DNA from: Polyangiaceae bacterium
GTDB taxonomy: Bacteria > Myxococcota_A > Polyangia > Polyangiales > Polyangiaceae
Assembly (NCBI GenBank): GCA_947475525.1
Contig: CANJMI010000004.1
Span: 186,001-250,000, forward strand
Length of the DNA stretch: 64,000 nucleotides
Direction of reading: 5' to 3'
Shown here: piece by piece, positions 45,901-54,506 of the stretch
Layout of the letters: each line of letters opens with the position of its first letter
Numbering within the stretch: the stretch's first letter is position 1
Program-made: the position numbers and the translations under genes
Notes under the pieces: model-generated
What the model saw: the letters and a program-made list of their open reading frames with translations, nothing else
Told to the model about the DNA's origin: nothing
Databases searched by the model: none

Positions 45901-46694
45901 CGCATGAAGGCCTCGGCTGTGACACCGAGGTCTCGGTACTCCTCCATGTCGAGGTAGACGAACTTCGGCACGCTTGTGCCATCGCGGCGCTCGAAGCGAG
46001 CCTTCGCCGCAGCCCGGTACAAGAGTTCGAGGCGGTCCGCGAGGATCTTGACCGAATGCCTTCGCCCGAGCGGGGTTATCTGCGAGTAAATCGTGGAGAC
46101 TTTGACCGAGATGACCTCAATCTCGGGGAGCTGGAGTGCCGCCAAGTACGACTGCAGGCGCGAGCGGGCCTCATCTTCGCCGAGCAGCGCCTCACCGAGG
46201 TAATTGACGTTCATGCGGACGTCTTGCTCTCGGCGCTCGCGAAGATGTTCGGCGAGGACCTCCGGCTCGGCGGGAAGAATCACGTTCGCCGTCTCGGCGC
46301 GCATCCGCTCCCTGACCATCGGCATGCTCACGCCCGGCAACAAGCTGCCGAACGATTGAAACCCCTTCAACATCACGCGCTCGAGTGGGCTGAAAAAACG
46401 CGGCACTCCTTGAACGTCAAGGATGTGAGTCAGCTGTTCAGCGGCGCGGCGAGGGGCCTTCGCTCGGAAAGCCTGGTCGGTGATCTGGGTGAGGGTCGCC
46501 TTGTCGCTCGGGCTTTGCATCATGCGCTCGAGCTCCGCTTGCTGCCGGCGCTCGTCCGCCGTTTGCAGCTCCACGCCCCGCCGTTGAAGGTGCCGCGCGA
46601 GCGCGAGCGTCTTTTGGACAGACGACGGCAACGCCGAGCTCCAGTCGACGACGAACGTTTCGAGCATCGCAGCGAGGGTTCCTTCGGGCGACAT
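42972..46694 (-). CDS. putA: Bifunctional proline dehydrogenase / L-glutamate gamma-semialdehyde dehydrogenase
   Basis: About 1240 residues. The N-terminal PRODH barrel is recognised by KFVYLDMEEYRDLGVTAEAF and TIRLVKGANMESERFEA; the aldehyde dehydrogenase by VVSPWNFPIAIPCG, LLAETGGKNA (general base Glu) and FGHSGQKCSATS (catalytic Cys). It oxidises proline to glutamate, the first half feeding the quinone pool, with intermediate channelling between sites. No ribbon-helix-helix DNA-binding domain is seen, so it is not a self-repressing PutA. A C-terminal domain of about 200 residues follows the dehydrogenase. I chose ATG 46694; a TTG at 46730 is possible. Transcribed divergently from a Cys-rich lipoprotein gene. 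Confidence 0.95.
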   Translation of the reverse strand: MSPEGTLAAMLETFVVDWSSALPSSVQKTLALARHLQRRGVELQTADERRQQAELERMMQSPSDKATLTQITDQAFRAKAPRRAAEQLTHILDVQGVPRFFSPLERVMLKGFQSFGSLLPGVSMPMVRERMRAETANVILPAEPEVLAEHLRERREQDVRMNVNYLGEALLGEDEARSRLQSYLAALQLPEIEVISVKVSTIYSQITPLGRRHSVKILADRLELLYRAAAKARFERRDGTSVPKFVYLDMEEYRDLGVTAEAFMRTLERPGLEAVDAGIALQAYIPDSYLVQQQLLRWARRRVSKGGSPVTIRLVKGANMESERFEASVCGWEQAPFHKKIETDANYKRMLQIALTQENINAVRVGVATHNVFEVAYALVLASERGIEKGVQYEMLEGMANHQRRAIHELASDLLLYAPATRREEFISAIGYLIRRLDENTGPENFLRHAFKLEVDSPVWYELERAFTESFELQATLSSESRRTQNRNELPADSLVRSSEPKAFDNDSNTDWSLEHNLEWAEKLVADWQAREGARAAEVPIVIAGAEVFDREVALSLDPSRPGVVVARHRLATSADIDRAIACAVADPKGWRALGEAERGAILAGVADELRKARGELLGAALADGGKLLVESDPEISEAIDFVEYYAMTAREFRSFETLSAKPKGVVAVVSPWNFPIAIPCGGIVAGLAAGNTVIVKPSPHTVLCAYVLCQCFWRAGVPMEALQLAPCSVEDGGSRLVSSPAVDVVILTGGTATALRMLAAKPAMNLLAETGGKNATIVTAMSDRDLAIKHILHSAFGHSGQKCSATSLLVLEGEVYDDAEFRKTLVDAIRSLKVGSSWAFDTRLGPLIMPPAGHLLRGMKELDEGESWALLSENAADNPCLHSPAVKWDVRPGSYSHMTEFFGPVLSVMRADDLVHAIAVVNQTGYGLTSGIESLDEREQALWREHIRAGNLYINRVTTGAIVLRQPFGGVGKSAFGPGIKAGGPNYVAQLMEFTGRSSSEATQEQRSPRIVAPGGTMLASGCFEDAGLDRLRVEFTSQLNKTPEEATLPVADIGRLLAALHSYDLSSRTEFGIEHDHFKLVGQDNLRLYHPVPRIHVRVHAEDTVFDVLARVIAARTVGCGVIVSSPPGLGHPALAWLTRARSSWGVSFATVEETCAEVAVRIREGGTDRVRYAAPSRVPLEVLAAVGDSGVYVARAPVVAEGRIELLWYVSEQSISHDYHRYGNLGARSEEDRHEVR

Positions 46695-46744
46695 GCGCGA
46701 AGCGTCCCTCGATTCTCGGCTCGCGGGCAAGTGGAAGTCGGCGC

Positions 46745-46750
46745 TATGAT
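46745..46750 (+). promoter_or_regulatory. -10-like TATGAT before the Cys-repeat lipoprotein gene
   Basis: GC-TATGAT ends 9 nt before the ATG. GGAG overlaps the gap, so this gene may use either a leaderless or a very short leader. Confidence 0.35.
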
Positions 46751-46759
46751 GGAGCGGTC

Positions 46760-47797
46760 ATGCTTCCCTTCTTCGTTCGCAACGCCCTCGCGGCCCTCGT
46801 TCTCACCTTCGGACTCGCAACGGGGTTCGCCTCCTGCAGCCGAACCATCGATCTCGGCTCCCCTGCCCGCGAAAACACGGACCCTACCTGTGGCAACGGG
46901 ACGTGCGCGCCCGAGGAGACGTGCGCCACCTGCCAGCCCGATTGCGGGTTCTGCGAGGGCTGTGGCGACGGAGCCTGCGGTGAAGGCGAAGACTGCGGAA
47001 ATTGCGTGCCGGACTGCGGGATCTGCGAGACGTGCGGCAACACCACGTGCGAGCCCGAAGAGAACTGCGCGAGCTGCCCCCTCGACTGCGGCAAGTGCTC
47101 GAGCTGCGGCAATGAGGTCTGCGAGGAGGGCTTCGAAGATTGCACGAGTTGCCCGCTCGACTGCGGTCTGTGCGAAGGCTGCGGCGACAAGAACTGCACG
47201 GCGGCCGAGAGCTGCACGAACTGCCCGCAAGACTGCGGCGCGTGCGAGGCTTGCGGCGACGGCTTCTGCGTAGGTGGCGAAGATTGCATCACGTGCGCGC
47301 CGGACTGCGGCGTGTGCAAAAGCTGCGGCGATGACGCTTGCACCGCCCCGACCGAGACGTGCTTCACGTGCCCGAAAGATTGCGGCAAGTGCGAAGGCTG
47401 CGGCAACGGCGTCTGCTCCGGCGGCGAGAACTGCGCCTCGTGTCAGAAAGACTGCGGGGTGTGCTCGGTGTGCGGCAACAAGGTCTGCGAAGGGCCCTAC
47501 GAGACGTGCTCGAACTGCAACCAGGACTGCGGCAGTTGCGAAGTGATCGGCTGCCTGGAGGTCGTCAACTGCGCCCTCGGGTGCCTCGATTTAGGCAGCC
47601 TGCCACCGAAGTTCAGCCTGAGTTGCATCGCCAACTGCACGGCGCAAGGTTGCGCGGACGTGCAGTATTTCGTCGATGAATTCATCAACTGCGCCATCGC
47701 CAACATCGGCAATTGCCTTGGTGATGGCGGTGGCATCGGGTGCATTCAGAAGGCGTGTGACGCCGAGCTCGCCGCGTGCATCGGCGCGAAGTGCTAG
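46760..47797 (+). CDS. Lipoprotein with nine CGxG.C / DCG.C repeats
   Basis: A 345-residue lipoprotein (lipobox GFASC). From about residue 43 there are nine consecutive modules of about 25-27 residues following CGnGxCxxxEnCxxCxxDCGxC, each with seven or so cysteines. A C-terminal Cys-containing helical domain follows (EVVNCALGCLDL, CIANCTAQGCADV, CIQKACDAELAACI). The array is almost certainly disulfide-bonded and rod-like on the cell surface. The module occurs in other myxobacterial secreted proteins; its ligand is unknown. Confidence 0.8.
   Translation: MLPFFVRNALAALVLTFGLATGFASCSRTIDLGSPARENTDPTCGNGTCAPEETCATCQPDCGFCEGCGDGACGEGEDCGNCVPDCGICETCGNTTCEPEENCASCPLDCGKCSSCGNEVCEEGFEDCTSCPLDCGLCEGCGDKNCTAAESCTNCPQDCGACEACGDGFCVGGEDCITCAPDCGVCKSCGDDACTAPTETCFTCPKDCGKCEGCGNGVCSGGENCASCQKDCGVCSVCGNKVCEGPYETCSNCNQDCGSCEVIGCLEVVNCALGCLDLGSLPPKFSLSCIANCTAQGCADVQYFVDEFINCAIANIGNCLGDGGGIGCIQKACDAELAACIGAKC
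46898..47530 (+). repeat. Nine imperfect 75-81-bp Cys-module repeats
   Basis: Units start at successive CGxxxC motifs (CGNGTC, CGDGAC, CGNTTC, CGNEVC, CGDKNC, CGDGFC, CGDDAC, CGNGVC, CGNKVC). They are diverged in sequence but constant in cysteine spacing, so the array is old and structurally constrained. Confidence 0.8.
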
Positions 47798-47921
47798 GAA
47801 GCTAGTGTTTTTCGGCGATACCTTCGCGATCCCTCAGTCGAGCGTGCTCGCGTACGAGAAGTACGCTGTGCGTGCTCGCCTGCGGCCTCGGTCGGTCTCG
47901 ACGCAAACCACCTAGCTTCCT
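47796..47921. other. Long inverted repeat flanking a GC-rich intergenic segment
   Basis: AGGAAGCTAG (47796-47805, overlapping the stop codon) is matched by the exact inverse CTAGCTTCCT (47912-47921). The 106 bp between contain a further palindrome CGAGCGTGCTCG and two GTGCTCGC repeats. The segment lies between two convergent lipoprotein genes. It could fold in RNA from either strand, so it may be a bidirectional terminator or a structured RNA. No T-tract directly follows either arm. Confidence 0.4.
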
Positions 47922-47978
47922 GGCCTTCGATCCTCGCTTGTGTGCGGAAGGAAAGCCGTGACGGAGTTTCCCGCGGGC

Positions 47979-49070
47979 TCAGCCAGCTCCACCCGCGCCA
48001 CCAGCTCCGGTCGCTTCAGGAGCCGCATCACCGAGAGGGAAACGCAGCGCGCAGGTCTTCTCGTCGCCGCCGCCCTTCACGCAGTCGGCATCGAGTTCGA
48101 GGCACTTACTACCGAACTTCGTCTTGATGCAGGCGTGCTCGGGCCCGGACATCGCGCAGTCGGTGGTGGTTTTGCAGTCCGGTGTGGTGAAGCAATAGCC
48201 GTTCAGCGCAAAGTTGTTGCCGCTGCACCACCAATTCGGGTTCGCGCACTGGTCGTGCTCCGTGCATGCGAGCGTGCAGCGACCGAAGTCCCCGGAGCCG
48301 TAACCGGTCGGTCGAAAAACACAGAGGCCTTTGTCGAGCCCACCGCAATCGTTGGTGTTCAAGAGATCGGAGTCGCCGAGCACGCAGGGGCTGGAGCACA
48401 CCGACGAGCTGCTGCCGGTAAACTTCTGGCAGAAACCCGCGCACTCATCGACTTTCGCGTCCGCGTTGCAAGCAGCGCCGAGCGGTTTGCCCGCCGCGAT
48501 CGTATCGACGCAGAAACCGGTCCGTGGATCGCACAAGCGTCCGTCGCATTGACTGTCTTTGCCGCACGCGGGGAGACACACGGTGCCGGCGTTGAGCACC
48601 GAGCAACGCAGGTCGTCGCGACCATGACACTTGTCTTCCGCCATCGGATCATCGAGAAACTTGAGCTCAGGCCCGATGACGCAGCCGAGGAAACACTCCC
48701 CCTTGTCGGCTCCATTCGGAATGAGGCACGCACTGCCCTCGCCCTTGCAATCCTTATCGGCGATGCAATCTTGCGTGCAGTAACCGCTACCGGCACCGCC
48801 ACCGAGCGCCGGAGAATCGGACGTCGCGACAATGCAGCGAAGCCCAGCTCCGCAGTCCGCGTCTTTCGAACACGCCGCGGCAAGCGCGTTTTCCGGACCC
48901 ATCCCGGTCGTGGTCGCCGTAGGGCCCACCACCGTAGCCGTCGCCGTTTGCGTGCTCGAGCTCGCGGCTCCGCCGGCACCGGCCGCCGGCACGTACGAGA
49001 TGCCGCAGCCCCAAAACCCACCGACTACGATTCCCAAACCTGTCGAAGCCAGCCACGTCGTCGTTCGCAT
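47979..49070 (-). CDS. Cys-rich lipoprotein with Thr-rich linker
   Basis: A 363-residue lipoprotein (lipobox GGFWGC), a Ser/Thr/Ala linker, then Cys modules of the type CSKDADCGAGLRC, CTQDCIADKDCKGEGSAC, CLPACGKDSQCDGRLCDP and CTLACTEHDQC, and a short Gly/Ala tail. Such modules recur in Polyangiales lipoproteins of unknown role. I use ATG 49070, which has GGGAG at proper distance; ATG 49076 is only 3 nt from it. Longer upstream frame is not protein-like. Confidence 0.75.
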   Translation of the reverse strand: MRTTTWLASTGLGIVVGGFWGCGISYVPAAGAGGAASSSTQTATATVVGPTATTTGMGPENALAAACSKDADCGAGLRCIVATSDSPALGGGAGSGYCTQDCIADKDCKGEGSACLIPNGADKGECFLGCVIGPELKFLDDPMAEDKCHGRDDLRCSVLNAGTVCLPACGKDSQCDGRLCDPRTGFCVDTIAAGKPLGAACNADAKVDECAGFCQKFTGSSSSVCSSPCVLGDSDLLNTNDCGGLDKGLCVFRPTGYGSGDFGRCTLACTEHDQCANPNWWCSGNNFALNGYCFTTPDCKTTTDCAMSGPEHACIKTKFGSKCLELDADCVKGGGDEKTCALRFPLGDAAPEATGAGGAGGAG

Positions 49071-49183
49071 TGTCATATTCTCCCGAGCCGGCGAAGCTAC
49101 CAGAGATAGCCACCCCGATTTCCATAAAAAACGAGCGCCGCCCACTGCACGTGGCGCGTGCTCACGCGAACCGCGCGCTCCTT

Positions 49184-50152
49184 TCAGAGCGGAGTCGACA
49201 GTGCGAATTGGTTGCGACCGGCGCGCTTCGCGGCATAGAGCGCGGCGTCTGCAGCCGCGACAAGCGCCGCGGGCTCGGTCATGTGCGGCTGCCAAAGCGC
49301 CACGCCAACGCTGACCGTCAACCGAAGCGTCTGCGCGCCGATGTCGAACGCCGCGGCCTCGACCTGCGCCCGCAACCGCTCTGCGAAAAGCCCACCCTGC
49401 GCGAGCGAGATCGCCCGCGCTACGACCGCGAACTCCTCGCCGCCATAGCGCGCGCACACATCTTCGGCACGCACGAGAGCAAGTGAAAGTTGGCCGAGTT
49501 GCGCGAGCACTTGATCGCCTGCAAGGTGACCGTGGGTGTCGTTGACGCGCTTAAAGTGGTCGATGTCGAACATCAACAAGCAGAGTTCCGTACGGTGCCG
49601 CGCCGCGAAGCGGACCTCCTTCGCGAGGCAGTCGAGGAAGTAGCGTTTGTTGAACGCGCCCGTCAGCGCATCGCGAAGGGCGGCATCGTACATCTGCTGC
49701 TGGAAGCGTTCATCGAGTCGGTCGCCAAGCGCATAGCGAACCACCGTCGTCTCACCGATGCGGAGCTTGTCGCCATCTTTCAGCGAGGCGCGCGTGATGC
49801 GCTCATCGTTGACGTACGTGCCGTTGGCGCTTCCCATGTCCTCGACGATTCGCTCGTCGCCCACCCGGACGATCCGACAATGCACGCGCGAGATGCTGTC
49901 ATCCTCGAGACGAACCGTCGCCGCCGCAGAGCGCCCCAACGTCGCCTCGTGCGACTCGATCGGAAAGACGCGCCCCGCTTCGGGCCCGGTCAAGAGCAAC
50001 AAGTGCGCGCGCACCGCACGCGAACGCTCGAGGACCTCCCCGCGGGTGGTGATAATCGTGCGACCGAGTTCATCCTCGTCGTCGGAGTCGTAGCCAAAAC
50101 CTGACACGCGACCCAGAGGATAGCGCCACGACGCGCGTCTGTCGTCGCCCAT
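49184..50152 (-). CDS. FHA-GGDEF diguanylate cyclase
   Basis: A 322-residue cytoplasmic protein. Residues 48-130 form an FHA domain (TLGRSAAATV, SISRVHC, GSANGTYVNDERI), which binds phosphothreonine peptides. Residues 155-320 form a GGDEF domain with FDIDHFKRVND and active-site RYGGEEF (237-241). An inhibitory I-site RxxD is present (R228, D231) five residues before GGEEF. It should make cyclic di-GMP under control of a Ser/Thr kinase phosphosignal, with product inhibition. Start ATG 50152 has GGGAG upstream. It follows the 1140-aa membrane protein gene on the same strand with a 47-bp gap. Confidence 0.92.
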   Translation of the reverse strand: MGDDRRASWRYPLGRVSGFGYDSDDEDELGRTIITTRGEVLERSRAVRAHLLLLTGPEAGRVFPIESHEATLGRSAAATVRLEDDSISRVHCRIVRVGDERIVEDMGSANGTYVNDERITRASLKDGDKLRIGETTVVRYALGDRLDERFQQQMYDAALRDALTGAFNKRYFLDCLAKEVRFAARHRTELCLLMFDIDHFKRVNDTHGHLAGDQVLAQLGQLSLALVRAEDVCARYGGEEFAVVARAISLAQGGLFAERLRAQVEAAAFDIGAQTLRLTVSVGVALWQPHMTEPAALVAAADAALYAAKRAGRNQFALSTPL

Positions 50153-50199
50153 CGCTCTCCCGGTCACCGTCGCGCGGCGAAGACGAATCCACCCGCGAG

Positions 50200-53100
50200 T
50201 CAGGTAGCATGCGGCAATGCTGGACCCGTGAGAGGCAAGAGGGGCGTCCCCCGCACGAGCCTCGGGATCGGCGCATCCGCATGAGCCGCCGCGCTCCAAG
50301 CGGAGACCCACGCGAGCCAACCTATCGACTGTTCGCGAAAAAACAGGTGCCGGGTATCGAGCACACGAAGCGGCCGCGTCGAAGGCGCACCGTGAACCTC
50401 AGGCGCGATGGTCGTGCCGGTGCCTCCGAGTCGATACACAAGCTCGGTGCGGTAGGCATCGTCCGGCCACACGATCAGCGCTTGATCAGCAATATCGTAC
50501 GCCGCGCGGGTGCCGAGCTCCACTTCCAGCTGCTCGCGCACGAGCTCCACTTCGGCTCGTTGGTAGAGCCCGGCGAGCGCGTTCTCGAACAAGACGGCCG
50601 CCTCGTTGGACCGCGTAGCGAGCTCCGCGAGGAACCCCAATTGTGCCAAGCTCGCGACGACCATGCCCGACTGTTCTTCGAAGCGCAGCTCACACGGCTC
50701 GAGCGACAGCGCGCGGCAACACAGGCGCACCCGAATTCGGTTCGAGCTGAGTTCGATGCCCTCGATATCGACCGCCCCGTAAGGCCAGCGGGCGGCACCT
50801 TCAATCAGCGCACCTAGCTCGCGATCGACGAAGCGGCGCACGGCTTGCTCGACCTCGTGCAGCCCCTCGCGAAACTTCCCAAGGGACGCAAGGTTCCCGC
50901 TCTTCAGCTTTTTTCCTCGGATAAGAGCGGTGTCATCCTCGCGTTGCGCCGCACGGCGGAGGCGCTCGTAGAGCTTCGGTAGGGTCCCGGAGTGAAGGCC
51001 TGGCACGAGCAAACCGCGCATCGTCTCGCCGTCGTGGCCAATGAGCGCGGGCACGAGGCCTTCAGGGCGGGTCGCACGGTAGAGCTTGAAGTTCTCCTTA
51101 AGTTCCCACGCGAGGAAGCCGAAAATACTCGGCGAGAAAAACATCGTCATCCAGGCGAGAAAGCCACCGAGAAGCGAGCCGAGGGGTGAAAACAACTGCG
51201 TGGCCGACGCCAGAATTTGCGGCATCGAGGTCAACAGCAGCTTGTCCGCGACGACCACCACCGGAAAGTGCTTCAGCGGGTTGATGAACGGCTCGATCAT
51301 CAGCGTGACGTAAAAACGCAGCGCATAGGCGACGATGCCCCAAAGAAGACCGACGAAGCCTTTCCAGTAAAGCGACACCCGGCTCTGCCCCTGCCGAAAC
51401 CGCAGCGCCTCGTCGACGCGGTATATGCCGCGCTCGAGGAAATCGAGCATCACCTGGAAGACCCGACCGACAGAGCGAACAAAACTCGGGAGCCACTGAC
51501 GCCGGACGAGCTGCAATCCCGGCGCGAGCTGGTCAAAAATAAAGTCCTCGAAGAGCGCGCCGAACCGCGAATCCAACGCCACACTCGCCGCGAGAAAAAA
51601 GGCGAGACCCACGGCCAACCCAAGCCATTGATCCTGAACGCGGAGAGCCAGAAAATACCAACCGACGGTCGCCACCGCGGCCGGGATGAGTCCTCGCCGA
51701 ATGGCGAATCGAACCTGGGGCAACGCGAACCATCGGCGTACGGTCGGCCGAGCAAACATCGCTCGAGGGAGCCGGACGAACACGAGAGCCAGCGCCATCC
51801 CGACGAGCTCGATGAACTGCATCGCCGCGCGGCGAAAAAACATCGAGTGAATCAGTCCGAAAAAAAGCGCGGCGGTGACCGCAAGCGAGGGCCAGGTCAA
51901 AACGTGAACGTTGAGATGCGCGAGCTCAGCGAAGTGCCCGACGGCCTCCAGGACGACCGCCGCGGCGGCGAGCGGAAGTGCGAAATAGAGGGTAAAAATG
52001 CGGCCGATTCGCGTACCGAAGGGAATGCTCGAGAGTTTCTGGAAGGCGCGGAGGTACACGTCACTCGCGCGGTAGACGCCATCGAGTTCCTCGTCGAGGA
52101 TGCGGTCCGCGGCGAGCAGCGGATCACCGTCCCAGAGTTCTTTTGCGGAGCTGAGATCGGGCAGCTTCAGCTGGTTGCGTGAGAGCGCGTCGCGGACCGC
52201 GCCGAACGACAGGTAGCCATGCTCGAGAGTCGTATCGAGCAGTTCTTCTACGAGTTTCTCGCGAGCAAGACGTTCGGGGTCCGTGACGGCGACGAGCGAC
52301 ACGCGCTCGAGGGTCGCATTCAGCTTCGGCCGCATCGCATCGCGGACGTTGTCTTCGGCCCGCTCGCGCGTGACGTCGATGAGCTTGGCCAGAAGCTTGC
52401 GGTCAGCCGCGCCAACCCGTGCATGCCGCGCGAGCTTGGCGGCCTCGGCGAACTGACGAGCGATCCGCACCTCGCGGGTCGCAGGCAACCGCCGGACGAC
52501 GGGGCGCTTACCGCGTGAACGGACCCAGCCTGCAACATCGATGACGCTCTGCGGCTTCTCGTGCGCGAGTGCCGCCACTTGCAAGGCGTAGAGCAAGCGC
52601 GCCTCCACCGAAAACCGCGTCCCTCTCTCCGCCGCAGCTCGGTCCGCGACGAGTGCGAGCAGCGGACCAAAGCTCGGCTCCGAGCGGCGCGGAAGGTCGG
52701 GTGCATCGAGTGGACTCAACGCGGCGGCAAGCCTCGCACTCAAGCTCGCGATGGCCTCATGGCCGGCGGCCTCGGCTTCGCGCCGCATCGGCTCGTCTTC
52801 GACCGTAGCCGCGTGCGCCGCGGCGATCGCGGCCCCAACGTCATTGCCGCGAGAACGCCCAAGACGGCTCCGCTTGAGGGAAGCCCGCGCCTCACGCACG
52901 GTCGCCGGACGCGCGGGTGCAGCGTCCAACATACCGAAGCCGAGTTGCGTCGAGTGCGTGGCAACGGTCGCCATCGAGATGGCCTCGACCGTCGGCGGAG
53001 CGACCTCGGCGGGGCGACCCGCTTCGAGCAAGGTCGGGATGTCGAGGTCCGCGCCGAACATCGCGTCGAGGGCTTCGAAGTGCGCGATGCCAGGAAAGCT

Positions 53101-53622
53101 GCTGACCAGCAGACCAGGCGCAAAATACCGGAGTTCCAGGTAAAGCGCGGCAAACTCGATGTACACCTCGCGGTCGTCGTACGGCGGCAGCACGAGATCG
53201 TCGTGCCGCAACATCGCGCGAACCTCGTCGAACTCGATCTGACCGATTCGGTCGATCCGCTCTCGCATGGAGGCCGCGTCGAGCTCGCCGCCATTCGAGT
53301 TTGCTTCGAGCGCGATGTGAATTCGCGCATGAAAAACCGCGCGCCAGTAGCGGGTCAGCACGACCGAATCCGACGAGTCCGCACGCGCACCCGAGGCCGC
53401 ACGGCCAAGCAAGATAAGCGGATCGGGCAGCTCATCGAAGCGCACACCGAGCTCGCTTACGAGCCCCGTCGCCATCAACTCACCTCGATGAAGCGCGTAG
53501 CAACGAGGATGGGGCACGAGCCCCGAGGCACCCCGATGCGCCTTGATCACACGACGCAAGAGCGGAGGCCCGACCACGAGGGCACCGGCCGACTGAAAGA
53601 GGAGCTGCTCGAGTCGATTCAC
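50200..53622 (-). CDS. Large conserved-type membrane protein of unknown function (1140 aa)
   Basis: I do not recognise this protein. About 540 soluble residues come first (the motif LLRRVIKAHRGASGL at 21-35, then Ala/Glu/Arg-rich helices). They are followed by seven or eight hydrophobic segments between about 545 and 840 and a soluble C-terminal domain of 300 residues. No ATPase, protease or transport signature is visible. It starts at a GTG, 18 bp after gpmA and 47 bp before the FHA-GGDEF gene, so the three are probably one transcription unit. A matching motif is found in a fragment at 3821-4099. It may be a membrane sensor or scaffold; that is speculation. Confidence 0.75.
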   Translation of the reverse strand: MNRLEQLLFQSAGALVVGPPLLRRVIKAHRGASGLVPHPRCYALHRGELMATGLVSELGVRFDELPDPLILLGRAASGARADSSDSVVLTRYWRAVFHARIHIALEANSNGGELDAASMRERIDRIGQIEFDEVRAMLRHDDLVLPPYDDREVYIEFAALYLELRYFAPGLLVSSFPGIAHFEALDAMFGADLDIPTLLEAGRPAEVAPPTVEAISMATVATHSTQLGFGMLDAAPARPATVREARASLKRSRLGRSRGNDVGAAIAAAHAATVEDEPMRREAEAAGHEAIASLSARLAAALSPLDAPDLPRRSEPSFGPLLALVADRAAAERGTRFSVEARLLYALQVAALAHEKPQSVIDVAGWVRSRGKRPVVRRLPATREVRIARQFAEAAKLARHARVGAADRKLLAKLIDVTRERAEDNVRDAMRPKLNATLERVSLVAVTDPERLAREKLVEELLDTTLEHGYLSFGAVRDALSRNQLKLPDLSSAKELWDGDPLLAADRILDEELDGVYRASDVYLRAFQKLSSIPFGTRIGRIFTLYFALPLAAAAVVLEAVGHFAELAHLNVHVLTWPSLAVTAALFFGLIHSMFFRRAAMQFIELVGMALALVFVRLPRAMFARPTVRRWFALPQVRFAIRRGLIPAAVATVGWYFLALRVQDQWLGLAVGLAFFLAASVALDSRFGALFEDFIFDQLAPGLQLVRRQWLPSFVRSVGRVFQVMLDFLERGIYRVDEALRFRQGQSRVSLYWKGFVGLLWGIVAYALRFYVTLMIEPFINPLKHFPVVVVADKLLLTSMPQILASATQLFSPLGSLLGGFLAWMTMFFSPSIFGFLAWELKENFKLYRATRPEGLVPALIGHDGETMRGLLVPGLHSGTLPKLYERLRRAAQREDDTALIRGKKLKSGNLASLGKFREGLHEVEQAVRRFVDRELGALIEGAARWPYGAVDIEGIELSSNRIRVRLCCRALSLEPCELRFEEQSGMVVASLAQLGFLAELATRSNEAAVLFENALAGLYQRAEVELVREQLEVELGTRAAYDIADQALIVWPDDAYRTELVYRLGGTGTTIAPEVHGAPSTRPLRVLDTRHLFFREQSIGWLAWVSAWSAAAHADAPIPRLVRGTPLLPLTGPALPHAT

Positions 53623-53640
53623 TCGTCGCGGTGCTTTCGT

Positions 53641-54381
53641 TCAACCAGCCTGTTTGGCGATGGCAGCCGCCGCATGGAGCGCTGCGTCCGGGTCGCCTAG
53701 GTATGCAGCCGACACAACTCGGAGGTCCGCATCGAGCTTATAGACGCGTGGAATGCCCGTCGGAATGTTGAGGTCGGCTATCGCGTCATCGCTTACGCCA
53801 TCGAGATGCTTGACGAGCGCGCGCAAACTGTTGCCGTGAGCCGCAACGAGTACGACCTTGCCGGCACGCAGATCGGGCACGATGGCGTCATGCCAATAAG
53901 GCAGCATTCGAACGACGACGTCCTTCAAACACTCGGTCCCCGGCAGCGCGTCGGGGGCGAGTCCCGCGTACCGGGTGTCATGCGATGGATGGCGCTCATC
54001 GTCCGCATCGAGCGGAGGCGGCGGCACCTCGTAGCTTCGCCGCCACACGAAGACTTGCTCCTTTCCATGCCGCTCGGTCGTCTGCTTTTTGTCGAGCCCC
54101 TGAAGCGCGCCATAGTGTCGCTCGTTCAACCGCCACGAACGTCGTACGGGGATCCACGAGCGCCCGAGTTCTTCGAGAGCGAGGTTCGCGGTGTGAATCG
54201 CTCGGATGAGAAGCGACGTGTGCACGACGTCCGGAAGCACGCCGGCCACGTTCAAGAGACGCCCAGCTTCGCGCCCTTCGGCCAGTCCCGCGGAAGAGAG
54301 CGGCACGTCCGTCCACCCGGTAAATAGATTGAGGGCGTTCCACTCGCTCTCGCCGTGGCGCAACAAAATCAACGTGCACAT
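53641..54381 (-). CDS. gpmA: 2,3-bisphosphoglycerate-dependent phosphoglycerate mutase
   Basis: A 246-residue glycolytic/gluconeogenic enzyme interconverting 3- and 2-phosphoglycerate. Phosphohistidine motif [10 protein letters not shown] at the N-terminus, [25 protein letters not shown] and the second His in [15 protein letters not shown]. The ATG at 54381 gives the family N-terminus [13 protein letters not shown] 54390 is possible. It heads a likely operon with the 1140-aa membrane protein and FHA-GGDEF genes. Confidence 0.95.
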   Translation of the reverse strand: MCTLILLRHGESEWNALNLFTGWTDVPLSSAGLAEGREAGRLLNVAGVLPDVVHTSLLIRAIHTANLALEELGRSWIPVRRSWRLNERHYGALQGLDKKQTTERHGKEQVFVWRRSYEVPPPPLDADDERHPSHDTRYAGLAPDALPGTECLKDVVVRMLPYWHDAIVPDLRAGKVVLVAAHGNSLRALVKHLDGVSDDAIADLNIPTGIPRVYKLDADLRVVSAAYLGDPDAALHAAAAIAKQAG

Positions 54382-54494
54382 CAGCGGCACGATGAGGCGA
54401 GGGGCTCACGCACGTCAACCGGTCTGCGATAGGTCCCGCGATTGCCCCGGCGATCAGAAGACGCCCGTGAGACCCATTTAAGGCGGGGCGAGAG

Positions 54495-54500
54495 TAGGAT
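54495..54500 (+). promoter_or_regulatory. -10-like TAGGAT exactly 6 nt before start
   Basis: TAGGAT, then six nucleotides GCGCCA, then the ATG at 54507. No Shine-Dalgarno sequence. Confidence 0.4.
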
Positions 54501-54506
54501 GCGCCA

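Noticed and set aside
45471-47273. 600-codon plus-strand frame spanning putA and the Cys-repeat gene
   Set aside because: It reads antisense through PutA and then out of frame through the Cys repeats; neither part resembles a protein family.
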